From Triatoma infestans (lineage: Eukaryota; Arthropoda; Insecta; Hemiptera; Reduviidae), in the NCBI GenBank assembly GCA_011037195.1, contig JAAEAF010007701.1, positions 1 to 64,000 of the forward strand: a stretch of 64,000 bases of DNA. The letters are read 5' to 3'. Shown in pieces: positions 52,261 through 61,422 of the stretch. The translations under genes and the position numbers were made by a program. Positions within the stretch are counted from its first letter, which is position 1; every line of letters starts with the position of its first letter. Under the pieces are notes generated by a model. The model saw only the letters and a program-made list of their open reading frames with translations. It had not been told where the DNA came from and searched no databases.

Positions 52261-52900
52261 TTGTGAGTGCGAAAAAAATCTCCTATTTTCTATATTTACT
52301 TTGTATTTTACTTTCTCTACTTCTTATTTACATAATATAGATGGTGGGATAGTACACGCAGGTTTGTAGGGCTCCGGGTTTACCTCAATATTATTTCGAT
52401 GGAAGAACGTATTTGGCATTGCGTCGGCTTTTTAGAATAAAGCTATTGGGCAAATTAGATGACAACTCCTACCAGTTTGCACACAGGACTGTCCACAGTG
52501 GGGAGATCCCCACTTAACAACATGACACTGACACACATTGTACACAATCCATATCTAGTTCGCGAAACACTTACACATTCGCTACAAAGTACACTTTGCA
52601 ACTTACATACAAACACTCACACATAAGGATGCAGTGTATTTGGATTTATGACCACTCCATCTAAAGAGATGGAAACATCAATTTTCCATATAAAGTCAAA
52701 TATTATATGGCAAAATGGGGTAAATTTAATTTAGGCACGATCTTAAGACTTCCCACGTGCAAAGTATAAAGCTTTTGGTTTTTGGTGTAAAACAGCAATT
52801 CTTAACCATTTTTAGTAGTCCCCCCTTTACCTCCACCATTAAGACTTAAATCATATCTCGCACCCCTACGAAAATTGTGTTCCTATTAAAAGAGCGTATA
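52260..52900. other. Unrecognised intronic sequence
   Basis: No repeat or coding exon recognised. Confidence 0.35.
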
Positions 52901-52904
52901 AGTG

Positions 52905-53185
52905 TAAGAAAAAGTCAAATGTCAAATGTCACGATAATGTCAAATTTGCAGGAAATTGACTTATGGGAAATACATGTTGTGAAACTCGCATAGTCGCAAA
53001 AAAAAAAGTGTTTAGCAAATGGCTGTATGCAAAATTCGTGTGTGAGCAAAATGTCACAAAAACGAAAAATCCCAATAAGTTCCCATTTTATATGCCGCTT
53101 GGGGACCATCATGGATCTGACACGAAGTTTCGGTCAATCGGAAGTAAGCCTCTACTGATTCTCAATTTTTTGCGTTGTCTCAAAA
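52905..53185 (-). repeat. Dispersed-repeat copy, R orientation (partial)
   Basis: Words: ACGATAATGTCAAATTTGC, GACTTATGGGAAATACATGTT, TGTGAGCAAAATGTCACAAAAACG, ATCTGACACGAAGTTTCGG and CACTTCAAGGATTTTTC (in pieces of the listed order). Cut off at about 53185 by the Penelope remnant. Confidence 0.55.
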
Positions 53186-53820
53186 ACACTTCAAGGATTT
53201 TTCTTGTAATTCTTTTAGGCTCGAGTAACTTGTCTTTAACCCTACAAGCCTTTGAGACATTTTCGTGTCCGTTTTATGTGTGGTTGTCCGTTCTATGTAT
53301 ATGGTAGGTGTGGTTGCCAGGATTTTCGAAATCTTCTCCAACACTCCTTGCACATGCGGGAGGATAACCCTCGTTTTCTCTCTTCTTTCCTCTATTTTCT
53401 CTGGTTTCCTCACACGACGGGGCTTTGGGCCCTATTGAAGAGAGTAATTATTTGCCTATCTTTCTTAGCCGTTTTATTTCGGAGCTTACCGAAGTTGATC
53501 TTCTTTCTTGGGCAACTCCGTTGGCTCGGCAATCCTGATAGATGTTTGATCAACGTAGTGATTCAGACCTTTCTTCTGTGTAGAGTGGTGATGCGAACTC
53601 TCCTTTAAGTATTGGTTAGTGTGTGTTTTCTTCTGGTATACCGTATGTCCCAAAGTTCTATTCATCTTTCTCTGGACAAGTACATCCAAGAAGGAAAGCT
53701 TCCCATTCTCCTCAATCTCCATCGTGAACTTTACGTTCGGATGCACGTTGTTTAGGTGTGGAAGGAAAGAGAACAGCTTTCTTACCCATGCGAAATATCG
53801 AACTAAGAAACTTAAGTGAT
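53186..53820 (-). mobile_element. Penelope-like retroelement, RT C-terminal and linker remnant
   Basis: On the minus strand, frame 53854-53486 contains FSFLPHLNNVHPNVKFTMEI, ENGKLSFLDVLVQRKMN, LGHTVYQKKTHTNQYLKESS and HHHSTQKKGLNHYVD. These are the late RT motifs of Penelope-like elements (thumb region with HPN.KFTxE and the SFLD and THT.QYL blocks). The frame 53413-53180 continues with RVILPHVQGVLEKISKIL and TIYIERTTTHKTD, the linker toward a GIY-YIG endonuclease. No endonuclease motif (GIY...YIG) is visible. The first 20 residues of the upper frame are from the adjoining repeat. It is a short, broken remnant. Confidence 0.85.
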
Positions 53821-53835
53821 TTTTGTTTTGTTGAA

Positions 53836-54005
53836 AATGTGGATGGGCCCGCAATGCTGGGTAACATCTGGTATTTTATTCGTCGTAGCATTCATATTGA
53901 TTTTGTTCCTGACCGGTTTCGGTTTTTCTTCCATCGTCAGAGCAAATTCACCAAGTTCATGTAGAGAGTTCACTTCCACGAAATGTTTCTGTTACACTCA
54001 CACTT
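53836..54005 (-). repeat. Penelope pLTR-like repeat with hammerhead-like motif
   Basis: It directly adjoins the 5' side of the RT remnant (minus-strand sense). Its minus strand carries CTGACGA, T, GG, an A-rich loop, CC, GAAA, CCGGTC, AGG (about 53907-53942). This has the same skeleton as 6581-6620 but a short stem II. The flanks TTTGCT and AGGAAC can form an imperfect stem I. The whole segment recurs at 15388-15560. Confidence 0.7.
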
Positions 54006-54039
54006 GTTGGATCAACCACGAGTGTATCAACTGTATTTG

Positions 54040-54255
54040 CTCCGTGCAAGTCTATGTTATTACACTGCCTGACATAAACATCCGGATGATGGGTTGATTC
54101 ACTCGTGATAACGGATGAATTTACAAGTCTGTGTTATTACACTGTTTGATAAAAACATCCTGATGATGTGCGAACGCCCGGAACCGGTCGATGACACAAA
54201 AAGAAGCAGACTATCACGGAAAATATCTCTGATGCTTTCCAGTTCTGCGGAACAC
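54040..54255 (+). repeat. Hammerhead-bearing repeat arms next to the Penelope remnant
   Basis: A degraded arm (54040-54110) and a better one (54119-54255) each contain AAGTCTNTGTTATTACACTG, and then a hammerhead-like module. The second module (54155-54195) reads ACATC, CTGATGA, T, GTGCGAACGCCC, GGAA, CCGGTC, GATG: the core is good except GGAA for GAAA and one stem II mismatch. It ends 114 bases before the acceptor site of the second LRR exon. Confidence 0.65.
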
Positions 54256-54369
54256 AACAAATTGTTGAATAAGTGATTGATAATTGTTCGCAATTAGTTA
54301 AAGCAAACGGCCAAAATAGGATTTATTTCTTTATGTATTTAATTGTTAACTATTTTCTACTGATTGCAG

Positions 54370-54447
54370 ATACATATTCCACGCTCCAAATTTGAAGTAT
54401 CTGGACGAAGAGGTGTTCCAAGTGAATTTGCCACGTCTGAGAGTCTT
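54370..54447 (+). CDS. LRR exon of an LGR-type receptor gene (78 bp)
   Basis: Acceptor CTACTGATTGCAG (ends 54369) and consensus donor GTAAGT (54448). One leading base, 25 codons, two trailing bases: phase 2 in and out, so it joins the exon at 42746-42820 in frame. It reads YIFHAPNLKYLDEEVFQVNL then PRLRV. It is one leucine-rich repeat (I.x.A.x.LKYL..x.F...LP.L). The order FQNLPNLxTxxIxxAPxLKxL parallels [20 protein letters not shown] of mammalian gonadotropin receptors, which supports an LGR1/glycoprotein-hormone-receptor relative. A generic LRR protein cannot be excluded. Donor and acceptor quality is better than for the first exon. Confidence 0.8.
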
Positions 54448-54641
54448 GTAAGTATTAGAAGTAATATCCAGCTTGATTTTTTTGTACTAATTGAAACCTA
54501 AGACTTCCTAACCCCCCCCCCCCCCCTACAACTACACAGACAGTAGTTTAATCACCACGGGAAGTACGGCTTACAGAAGGTTTTTCCACACAGTTTTTAT
54601 AGTTTTTAATTAAATAAATAAATCTTTCAGCTTAAAGCCAT

Positions 54642-55229
54642 TGTAAGGGGGCGCGCAATTAAATATAAAATATTTAATGTATTAGAATAGTTCAAAATAA
54701 TATTAAAAGTAATAATTAAAATAGAGTTGAGTAGTTAGAAAATTAGGACACTGCTGAGTCAACATGTACCACACTGGCATAGCAGCTAGCGATTGAATTC
54801 ATTCTAGTGAGTGTCGCGGTGAGTGAAGGGTGGTCCTGCACCTGTGGCTGATCCGGTAAGTCCTAGCGCAGTAAGGTATTTTAAAGGTAGATATGCAGTT
54901 GGTATGCCATTGTGGTAGTCGGCCCAGCAAATAGCAGGTAGTATATAGTAGGTAAGTGTTGTTAGATAATTGTTAGTATTTAGTTGATAGTAGATAGTAA
55001 GCTAAGGGTTACTTAATCGGGTTTTCTTGATATAGTTGTGAGTGTATGTTATATAGTTGCATAGGTATATATATTAACGGGGTAGTGTTCTATTAGTCTG
55101 GGTTATATGGTAGTTTCATAAAGTGTACAGTTATATAGTGTATAAGTTGTCCTGTATAGTCTGTTAAATTATAATAAATGTATGATTTCTGAGTGTGACC
55201 TGCTTTGGGTTCCTTGGCCGAACCTTACA
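54642..55229. mobile_element. Solo LTR with perfect 5-bp target duplication
   Basis: A 588-bp segment begins TGTAAGGGGG and ends AACCTTACA (TG...CA with a 7-bp inverted TGTAAGG/CCTTACA). It is flanked on both sides by GCCAT (54637-54641 and 55230-55234). There is no internal coding region. These are the features of a solo LTR left by recombination between two LTRs. The interior is rich in GTTAGTA/TAGATAG-like words. The family cannot be told from the LTR alone. A likely polyadenylation signal is AATAAA at about 55173. Confidence 0.85.
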
Positions 55230-55371
55230 GCCATTATTTTTTTTTTGGGAGGGCGCATCAATTTCCAGGTTATTAATGGTTTCACATCTTTTATCAGTAG
55301 AACTGATTCACTGAGATGGTGTTTCCCTTCTGGAATCCCGGCATCCAAATCAATCCACTTTCCACACCTTT

Positions 55372-55506
55372 TTTATTAGGATTATTTATAGTTTTTATTA
55401 GGATTATTTATAGTTTTTATTAGGATTATTTATAGTTTTTATTAGGATTATTTATAGTTTTTATTAGGATTATTTATAGTTTTTATTAGGATTATTTATA
55501 GTTTTT
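55372..55506. repeat. 22-bp tandem repeat (GGATTATTTATAGTTTTTATTA)
   Basis: Six almost identical head-to-tail copies in the intron downstream of the second LRR exon. Confidence 0.95.
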
Positions 55507-55529
55507 TCTATTCATATATTTGCACTTTT

Positions 55530-56340
55530 TGCTTTGTTGCTGAACTTTGCCCTCTTATATTGGAATAAGTTTTTAAATAAGTGTGGTTATTTCAGAAATT
55601 TCATTGCGCAGTTCTCGCTTCGTTTTTGTGCTAATGACTTATTATTTGCTGCGTATTTAATTTTAATTTATGGAAATGATTGGACAAAAAGCAAATTCGC
55701 ACGATTTTCTTATAGAAAATTGGTCGTAAAACAGCGGAGACAACTCGCTACATAAATTATGCATTTGGAACAGGAAGTGTTTTTCTGTGTGAACAAAATA
55801 TTTCAAAAACACAAAATCCCCGGTACGTCACACTTGACATACAGTGTTACACGATAATAACGTTTGGGTCAAAATCCATCAACTGTGTGTGAGACTTCAG
55901 TGAATGACTTTTTGCATTTTTATTGAAAATGGCTCCAACACATAATCTAAATTTCTCATACTATTTACAGAGATAAATGCCTATCACTTTAATGTGAAAC
56001 TTTTTTCGGGAATATTGATTTTTTTTGTGGGGAGCAGTAGCGTTAGGCTTACCTCTAATGCAATGTACCACTTCAGTACACCGTATGGTACTATATGAAG
56101 CGCTATATTAACATACATTGCTAAAATTCCAAATTTGAAGAAAATTGGTTAACCAGAAGTGCAATTGTACATAATAAATTTGTTTGAATCAGTGGGGGGC
56201 AGATTTTAGAACTGCACAGATATAAACGTATTACTTTTATCTGAAACAATTTTTCAGAAAAAAATTGTTGTGAAGGAGATCTGCGAAATTTGTGGTGTTA
56301 AAGTTCATTTCTTCTAACCACATTTCTTATTTGGTTTGTT
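55530..56340 (-). repeat. Dispersed-repeat copy, R orientation (partial)
   Basis: Words: AACAAAATATTTCAAAAAC (55793), GAAAATGGCTCCAACACATA (55924), ATGCCTATCACTTTAATGTG (55977), AGCAGTAGCGTTAGGC (56035), TACCACTTCAGTACACCGTAT (56068), CAAATTTGAAGAAAATTGG (56130) and TTAACCAGAAGTGCAATT (56149). Confidence 0.65.
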
Positions 56341-56940
56341 CTACATTGTTAGCGCTGTCAGCTGGAGTATAATTCAATCATACGTATGTATATTAACTAC
56401 CAGCATGGATAGATACTTGTCTCCCCACCTATGTTCTTACGTTTTTAAAAGAGTAAACAAATTTCATGTGTAAAGAAAATTTGTCATTGTAAAATTGTGT
56501 TTTTGCCCTTGGACGGATTCTTATGCGGTTAGCCATAACTGTTTTTTATTACTATGCCAGAGGTAAATAAAGTTTTTTTTTCTTCAAAAATTCATAACTT
56601 GGGAACTACAAAAGCAATTTTAATTTTTCAAAAAATTTTTCTCACAAAAAAAAGTACTTTTAGAATTCACAATAAAACTAGGGGTTCCCATTTGGGAAAA
56701 AAAGTTTGTTTGTGTAACCTGCGTATCAGCAGCAGAATTTTTTTTTTTATATTATCATTAGATACTGCTCAAAAAATAAAGGGAGTTATGATTTGAAATT
56801 TTTTTTTCATTATCAATAATTACCGAGAAAAATGGGGTGGACAAGTTAGCCCGGACACCCTGTACTATATATACCAGTACAATGACAAGTTGGCCCGGAC
56901 ACCCTGTACAGCCAATGAGAGAAAGTCATGAGACTGTTCC
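56340..56940. other. Non-coding, with transposon-end-like words
   Basis: TACTGCTCAAAAAATAAAGGG at 56763 resembles a Tc1/mariner-type terminal sequence, but no partner end is seen. GCCCGGACACCCTGTAC occurs twice, at 56850 and 56892, about 40 bases apart; the word is common in repeats of arthropods. The 80-codon frame here has no known domain. Confidence 0.4.
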
Positions 56941-57420
56941 ATGTCAAATCTTTCTAACTGTAATCCTCTCTACTTTATTTTTTGTTTTTTGAGAATTACA
57001 AAAAAGTTTAGTGGCCTTATATATATATATATATAAATGGTGGATCCATACATTTGATCGTAAACTACGTAAAGCATTTCCACAAGGAGGCCGTCATTCC
57101 TTCTCAAGTAGTATCCTAAAATCCAACTAAAACTTTCTAATAAAAGTGATAGGCATTTATGTCTGTAAATAGTAGTTATATTAAGTATAAAGAAAATTGA
57201 GCCGTTTTCTAGGAAATCGTTGGGAAAAAAACTCAGTATAGTCCCATTTCCGGTTGAAATATTTCAACGAAATTTTAGTGCTATTTCCGCTGATGGTACC
57301 TAACATGAACAGCAAACAGCACTTTTCGTTTTCACAAATCCAGACGGTTAAAAACAATTTTTAGTGTTTCTCACTAAATATTTTTCCCTGGAACTCAAGA
57401 AAAAAAAACTCTTAAAATTA
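56915..57420. repeat. Dispersed-repeat fragments
   Basis: A hairpin end is at 56918-56950 (GAGAGAAAGTCATGAGACTG, R type). F words follow: AAAAGTGATAGGCATTTATG (57141), GTCCCATTTCCGGTTGAAAT (57240). Confidence 0.6.
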
Positions 57421-58022
57421 TTGTTATTATTTTAAACTTGCTTGTATAATTAACTTAATAAGTTCATTTCTGACACATCAAATTTAATAATTAATAACAT
57501 ACATAACAAGACAATAAACTTTTTGTTAATTTGATTTACAATATACAGATGGCATTCCTGTACCTTGAGAGACAAAAAACACCATATACCATTAATGTCG
57601 TTTTATATCAAGTTTTTGTGCGTGTATTTGTTGGTGGCAACACTGCTGGTTTAACCTTCAAAGTTTTAAAGTTGTAACAACTGTTATTTATTTGTGTTAG
57701 TGCTTTTGTTTTAAGATAAAAATTTAATTAGGATTTGTTCAATTATAAATTACATTACAGCAAAATTAATGTGTTTATTGTGAATATTTAGTATGTAATA
57801 TAAGCAGTGTTGAGTTGTTAATTGAATTAGTAAACAGTATCAATGAACCGTCGGAAGGTCTTATTAAGAGAAAGGATCATTTAATTCGTATGGAGAACCA
57901 AAAGAAAGGTTTAAGCGTATTTTTAACGTTATCTCATCTAGCAGGAGATTTATGAATAAATCTAGTTTGAACCACTCACATGACTCAATTAATATAATTC
58001 AATTAGTATATTTTATTTCATT
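57420..58022. other. Unrecognised sequence with a short possible coding stretch
   Basis: Bases 57838-57952 are open on the plus strand and read SINEPSEGLIKRKDHLIRME before a stop at about 57952. There is no family match I can name and no clear splice sites. An F-type hairpin end remnant lies at 57963-57990. Confidence 0.3.
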
Positions 58023-58199
58023 ATTGCAATCAGTGGCGGCTCGTGACTTGGATATGTGGGGGTTCAACTTTTTTTTTTTAAATACTTACATTACCTATCA
58101 TAATTAGTAGCTTGGCTAGTTAAAAATCACGAAATAAGCCAGGAGCCAGGTAAAAACTTGCATCCCTCTCCTACAATTGAATATGTTAAATTAAGAATA

Positions 58200-58397
58200 A
58201 ATCTATTAGCTCAGTGGATAGTGCATTGGACTCCCACGCGGAGGACTCGGGTTCGAATCCAGCTGTGCTGCCCTTAGGTTTTTCTTCCTAGGAGCTCTTA
58301 CAGCACACTGTCCGGTGATGGGCAGTGTTGTCTGTAACGAGAGCAACCATCCGGAGGCCGGCAGTGCACTGAGAAGGCTCAGGCGGCAATGACCATT
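58200..58397 (+). mobile_element. tRNA-derived SINE, family 1, inside the hAT element
   Basis: Head ATTAGCTCAGTGGATAGTGC (A-box) and GGTTCGAATCC (perfect B-box), then CCTAGGAGCTCTTACAGCAC, GGCAGTGTTGTCTGTAACG, GAGGCCGGCAGTGCACTGAG. The tRNA part is the best preserved of the four copies. It has no poly-A tail and no target duplication that I can see. It is not a tRNA gene: the acceptor stem does not close. Confidence 0.85.
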
Positions 58398-58429
58398 ACT
58401 CAGTTCTCAAAATTATAATTGACAAATTT

Positions 58430-59330
58430 TATAGGTTGTGAACCAAATTTAATGAAATTCTTTGAAAACTGAAAAAAATGTTCAGTAAAAGCGCACTTCC
58501 GGTTTACTATTTTCTTGAAACTCAGAATTTTGGCCATCTATTTATTTCTAATTAATTTTGTTTGGATGATAGAATTGTAAAATCAAATATGAGAGCACTT
58601 TAGAAAATAATATAACCCCATCCCTCCCCTAAAAGTGCCCTTAAATGAATTTTACCAGACAAATGTTTCAAATAAAAGTTATAGATCTTTGTATGTTTAG
58701 TTTATGTAAGAAGATTCAAGAAAATTGTCGGAGCAATTTTTGAGAAAATGGCGAAAAAGTGAAAAAAATCATTTAGTAAAGTGGTAAAGGAAACGCACTT
58801 CCGGTTATCCGATTTTTTCAAACTCAGAATTTCAACAACATATTATATTCTTATTAATATTATTTAGATGACAGAATTGCATAGCGAACCGAAATAGAAC
58901 TTTAGATTGAAACCTAACCCAACCCCTCCTTCAAAACTGCCTTTAAATGAATTTTTCCGGAGAAATGTTTCAAATAGAAGTTGTAGATCTTTGTATGTAT
59001 AGTTCATATACCAAATTTTAAGAAAATCGTCGGAGCCATTTTTGAGAAAATTGCAAAAAAGTAAAAAAATCAACTAGTTAAGTGGTACTTCCGGTTGAGG
59101 AATTTCGACAGATAACGAGGGTCAGATCTCATGGTGATACCTAAACGGAATATTAAGTTTCAACTTTCTACGGGTTTTCGTTTTTGAGCTATGGTGTTCA
59201 CATACATATACACGCACCCGTGCACGCACACAGGCGCACACACACACACGCACACAGAGAACATTTGCTAAAAACTTTTTTAACTCCAGGTAAGATCGGG
59301 TAAGTTCGTTCGTAGATCGTAAGTAATGTT
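58430..59330 (+). repeat. Dispersed-repeat unit (subfamily 2), F orientation
   Basis: It contains AGTAAAAGCGCACTTCCGGTT (58485), TTGGATGATAGAATTG (58562), TCGGAGCAATTTTTGAG (58728), GTGGTACTTCCGGTTGAGG (59083), GATACCTAAACGGAATATTA (59137), a CA/CG array (59205-59255) and a degraded end. It matches 59935-60720 block for block, about 1.5 kb apart and in the same orientation. Confidence 0.7.
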
Positions 59331-59889
59331 CATCGCGCTTGTAACCCCTACTCTTTTTGAAAAAAGTTAATAAAAACATACACTTTTCTATACTAACACA
59401 AAGAAATTTTTTATATATACATATATATATATACTAAATTCTCCAGCGCGACTCCCAACTGTGAACCCCCTGCTTCCTACTTTTTTATACATCTCCTGAT
59501 ACACATGCAATTCACTAAGTGTACAATTCATTGTACGAACATATTAAAGCAGCTCCTGTACTGATATACGTTCCTATTCTTTTATGTCTGACTCTCTGAT
59601 TGTACTACTTCTTTTTCATTAATTAATACTTTATAGATTACACAATTTTTGTACAATTTATACTTATAGTATATACAATTTTTGGTGTGACTTATGTTCC
59701 TAACTAATATAAAAATGAAAATATTTTTTTGAAATTGAAATATGAAAGAAAATAAAATCAAATAAGAAAATTTTGCTACTTTTTTATTTAATTTTTTACT
59801 TTTTTTCTTCAAATAGTTGGGGGTTCAGTCGCGCAATCGCGAATACCAGTAGCCGCCACTGATTGCAATACAATCTAGCTGACCATAAA

Positions 59890-60770
59890 AAAAAAAAATC
59901 TGGTGTGAAATACTCACAAAACTTTCTCTTATTCCAGTTTTCAAAATTTTAATTGACAAATTTTAGAGTTTATGTACCAAATTCGATGAAATTCGTTGGC
60001 GTTCATCAAAAACTCAAGAAAATGTTCAGTAAAAGCGCACTTCCGGTTTACTAATTTTCTTGAAACTCGTAATTTTGGCCATCTATTTATTTCTAATTAA
60101 GTTTGTTTGGATGATAGAATTTTATAATCAACTACGATAGCACTTTAGAGAAAAACATAACCCCACTCTCCTACAAAAGCCTCCTTAAATGACTTCACTA
60201 GAAGAAATGTTACAAATAAAAGATGTAGTTCACATTGCTAGTTTGAAGAAAATCGTTTGAGCCGTTTTCGAGAAAATACCAGAAAACTGAAAAATACATT
60301 TCAGTAAAAACGCACTTCCGATCATCCAAATTTTTAAAACTCAGAATTTCAAAACCACATAATTCTAATTAATATTATTCAGATGACAGAATTGTATAAT
60401 AAACTGAAATAGCACTTGAGAGGAAAGCTCTTTGTATGTGCAGTAGATATTCCTAGTTTATAGAAAATCGTCGGAGCCATGTTTGAGAAAATCGCAAAAA
60501 CGTAAAAAAAAAAAAACTAGTAAAATGGTACTTTAGGTTGAGGAATTTTGACAGATTACATATTGTCAGATCCCATTGTGATACCTAAGCGGAATATCAA
60601 GTTTCAACTTTCTACGATTTTTCGTTTTTGAGCTATGCTGTTCACATACATACACACACACACACAGACCATTTGCTAAAAACCACTTTTTTGGGCTCAG
60701 AGGGCCTCGAAACGGATATTTAGAGAAAGTAAAAAAATCTGTTGTGAAACACTCACGCTAGTTTCTCTTA
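59890..60770 (+). repeat. Dispersed-repeat unit (subfamily 2), F orientation, with both hairpin ends
   Basis: It begins with a hairpin end (CTGGTGTGAAATACTCACAA, 59902) and finishes with a full hairpin (AGAGAAAGT at 60722, TGTGAAACACTCAC at 60744, TTTCTCTTA at 60762). Internal words: AGTAAAAGCGCACTTCCGGTT (60029), CTACGATAGCACTTTAGAG (60131), CATCGGAGCC-like 60470, TCAAGTTTCAACTTTCTACG (60597), a CA array (60654-60665). Thus a unit of this subfamily spans about 850 bp between hairpins. Confidence 0.75.
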
Positions 60771-61225
60771 CGATAATTATAATTATAGACAAACTTCCTT
60801 CAAATATATTACTAGTGTAGTTGAATTGTCTTCAAACATTATATCAACGGCAGAATCTAAATTTTATAAACAGACTTTTCTGAGGAAAGCATAACCACCC
60901 CCTCCCTCATAACCCCCCTTAAATGAATTTTCTGGGAAAACTTTCTAAACAAAAGTGATAGATCCCTTCATGGATAGTTAGTATACTGAGTTGAATAAAC
61001 CCTCGATGGTGTTTTAGAGAAAATCGCATTAGACCGACAAACTTTAATAAAAACACACTTCCTGTCGATCGACTTATTTAAAACTCGGAATTTTGGCAAC
61101 ATTTTTAATTCTAATTAATATTATATGGATGATAGAATCGTACAATAAAATAGAACAGCACTTTAAAGAAAAGTATTACCCCGCCTCTCACCCTCAAACA
61201 CTCCTTGAAAGAATTGTCCCGAACA
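60770..61225 (+). repeat. Start of a further dispersed-repeat unit
   Basis: Words: CATAACCACCCCCTCCCTCA (60889), AAACAAAAGTGATAGATCCC (60948), ACACACTTCCTGTCGATCGA (61053) and AGCACTTTAAAGAAAAGTATTACC (61156, in part). It is cut at 61225 by a SINE. Confidence 0.6.
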
Positions 61226-61422
61226 AATGCTTTTTTTTTTTGTTTTTTTATTTAAGGCGCGTCAACGTCTATGGCTATTGGCGCCCGGATTCTTCTCAGT
61301 GTACTGCCGGCCTCCGGATCATGTTCTCTCGTTACAGGCAACACAGTCCATCACCGGACAGTGAGCTGTAGAGGCTTCTAGGAAAAAAAAATCTAAGGGT
61401 AGCAGCTGGACTCGAACTCGGG
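61226..61422 (-). mobile_element. tRNA-derived SINE, family 1, split by an LTR element
   Basis: Minus-strand body and tail are intact (T run 61231-61248 on plus; GGCGCCTTAAAT-like tail, CTAGAAGCCTCTACAGCTCA, GGACTCGAACTCG giving the B-box CGAGTTCGAGTCC). Sequence stops abruptly after the B-box, at CGGG (61419-61422), where an LTR begins. The A-box half should be past 62202 but is too eroded to be sure of. Confidence 0.8.

Larger units (their letters stand above)
42821..54369 (+). other. Intron between the two LRR exons (11,549 bp)
   Basis: It starts GTCAGT and ends TGATTGCAG. The joined codon is AT|A (Ile), so both exons stay in frame. The intron is packed with dispersed repeats, a deleted non-LTR element, a SINE, a minisatellite and Penelope sequences. 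Confidence 0.7.
58031..59861. mobile_element. Non-autonomous hAT element with perfect 8-bp target duplication
   Basis: Inverted ends CAGTGGCGGCT (58031-58041) and AGCCGCCACTG (59851-59861) are flanked by ATTGCAAT on both sides (58023-58030 and 59862-59869). An 8-bp duplication with CAG/TGG-type ends is the mark of the hAT superfamily. The 1,831-bp interior has no transposase. It holds a SINE at 58200-58397 and a dispersed-repeat unit (58430-59330) of the kind that also flanks it. The first 170 and last 520 bases look like the element's own sequence. Confidence 0.9.

Noticed and set aside
56763..56790. End of a Tc1-like element (TACTGCTCAAAAAATAAAGGG)
   Set aside because: The word resembles known terminal sequences, but I found no inverted partner, no TA duplication and no transposase, so I did not call an element.
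58200..58275. tRNA gene with intact A and B boxes
   Set aside because: The acceptor stem does not close and the same head continues into a body shared with three other copies, so it is a SINE.
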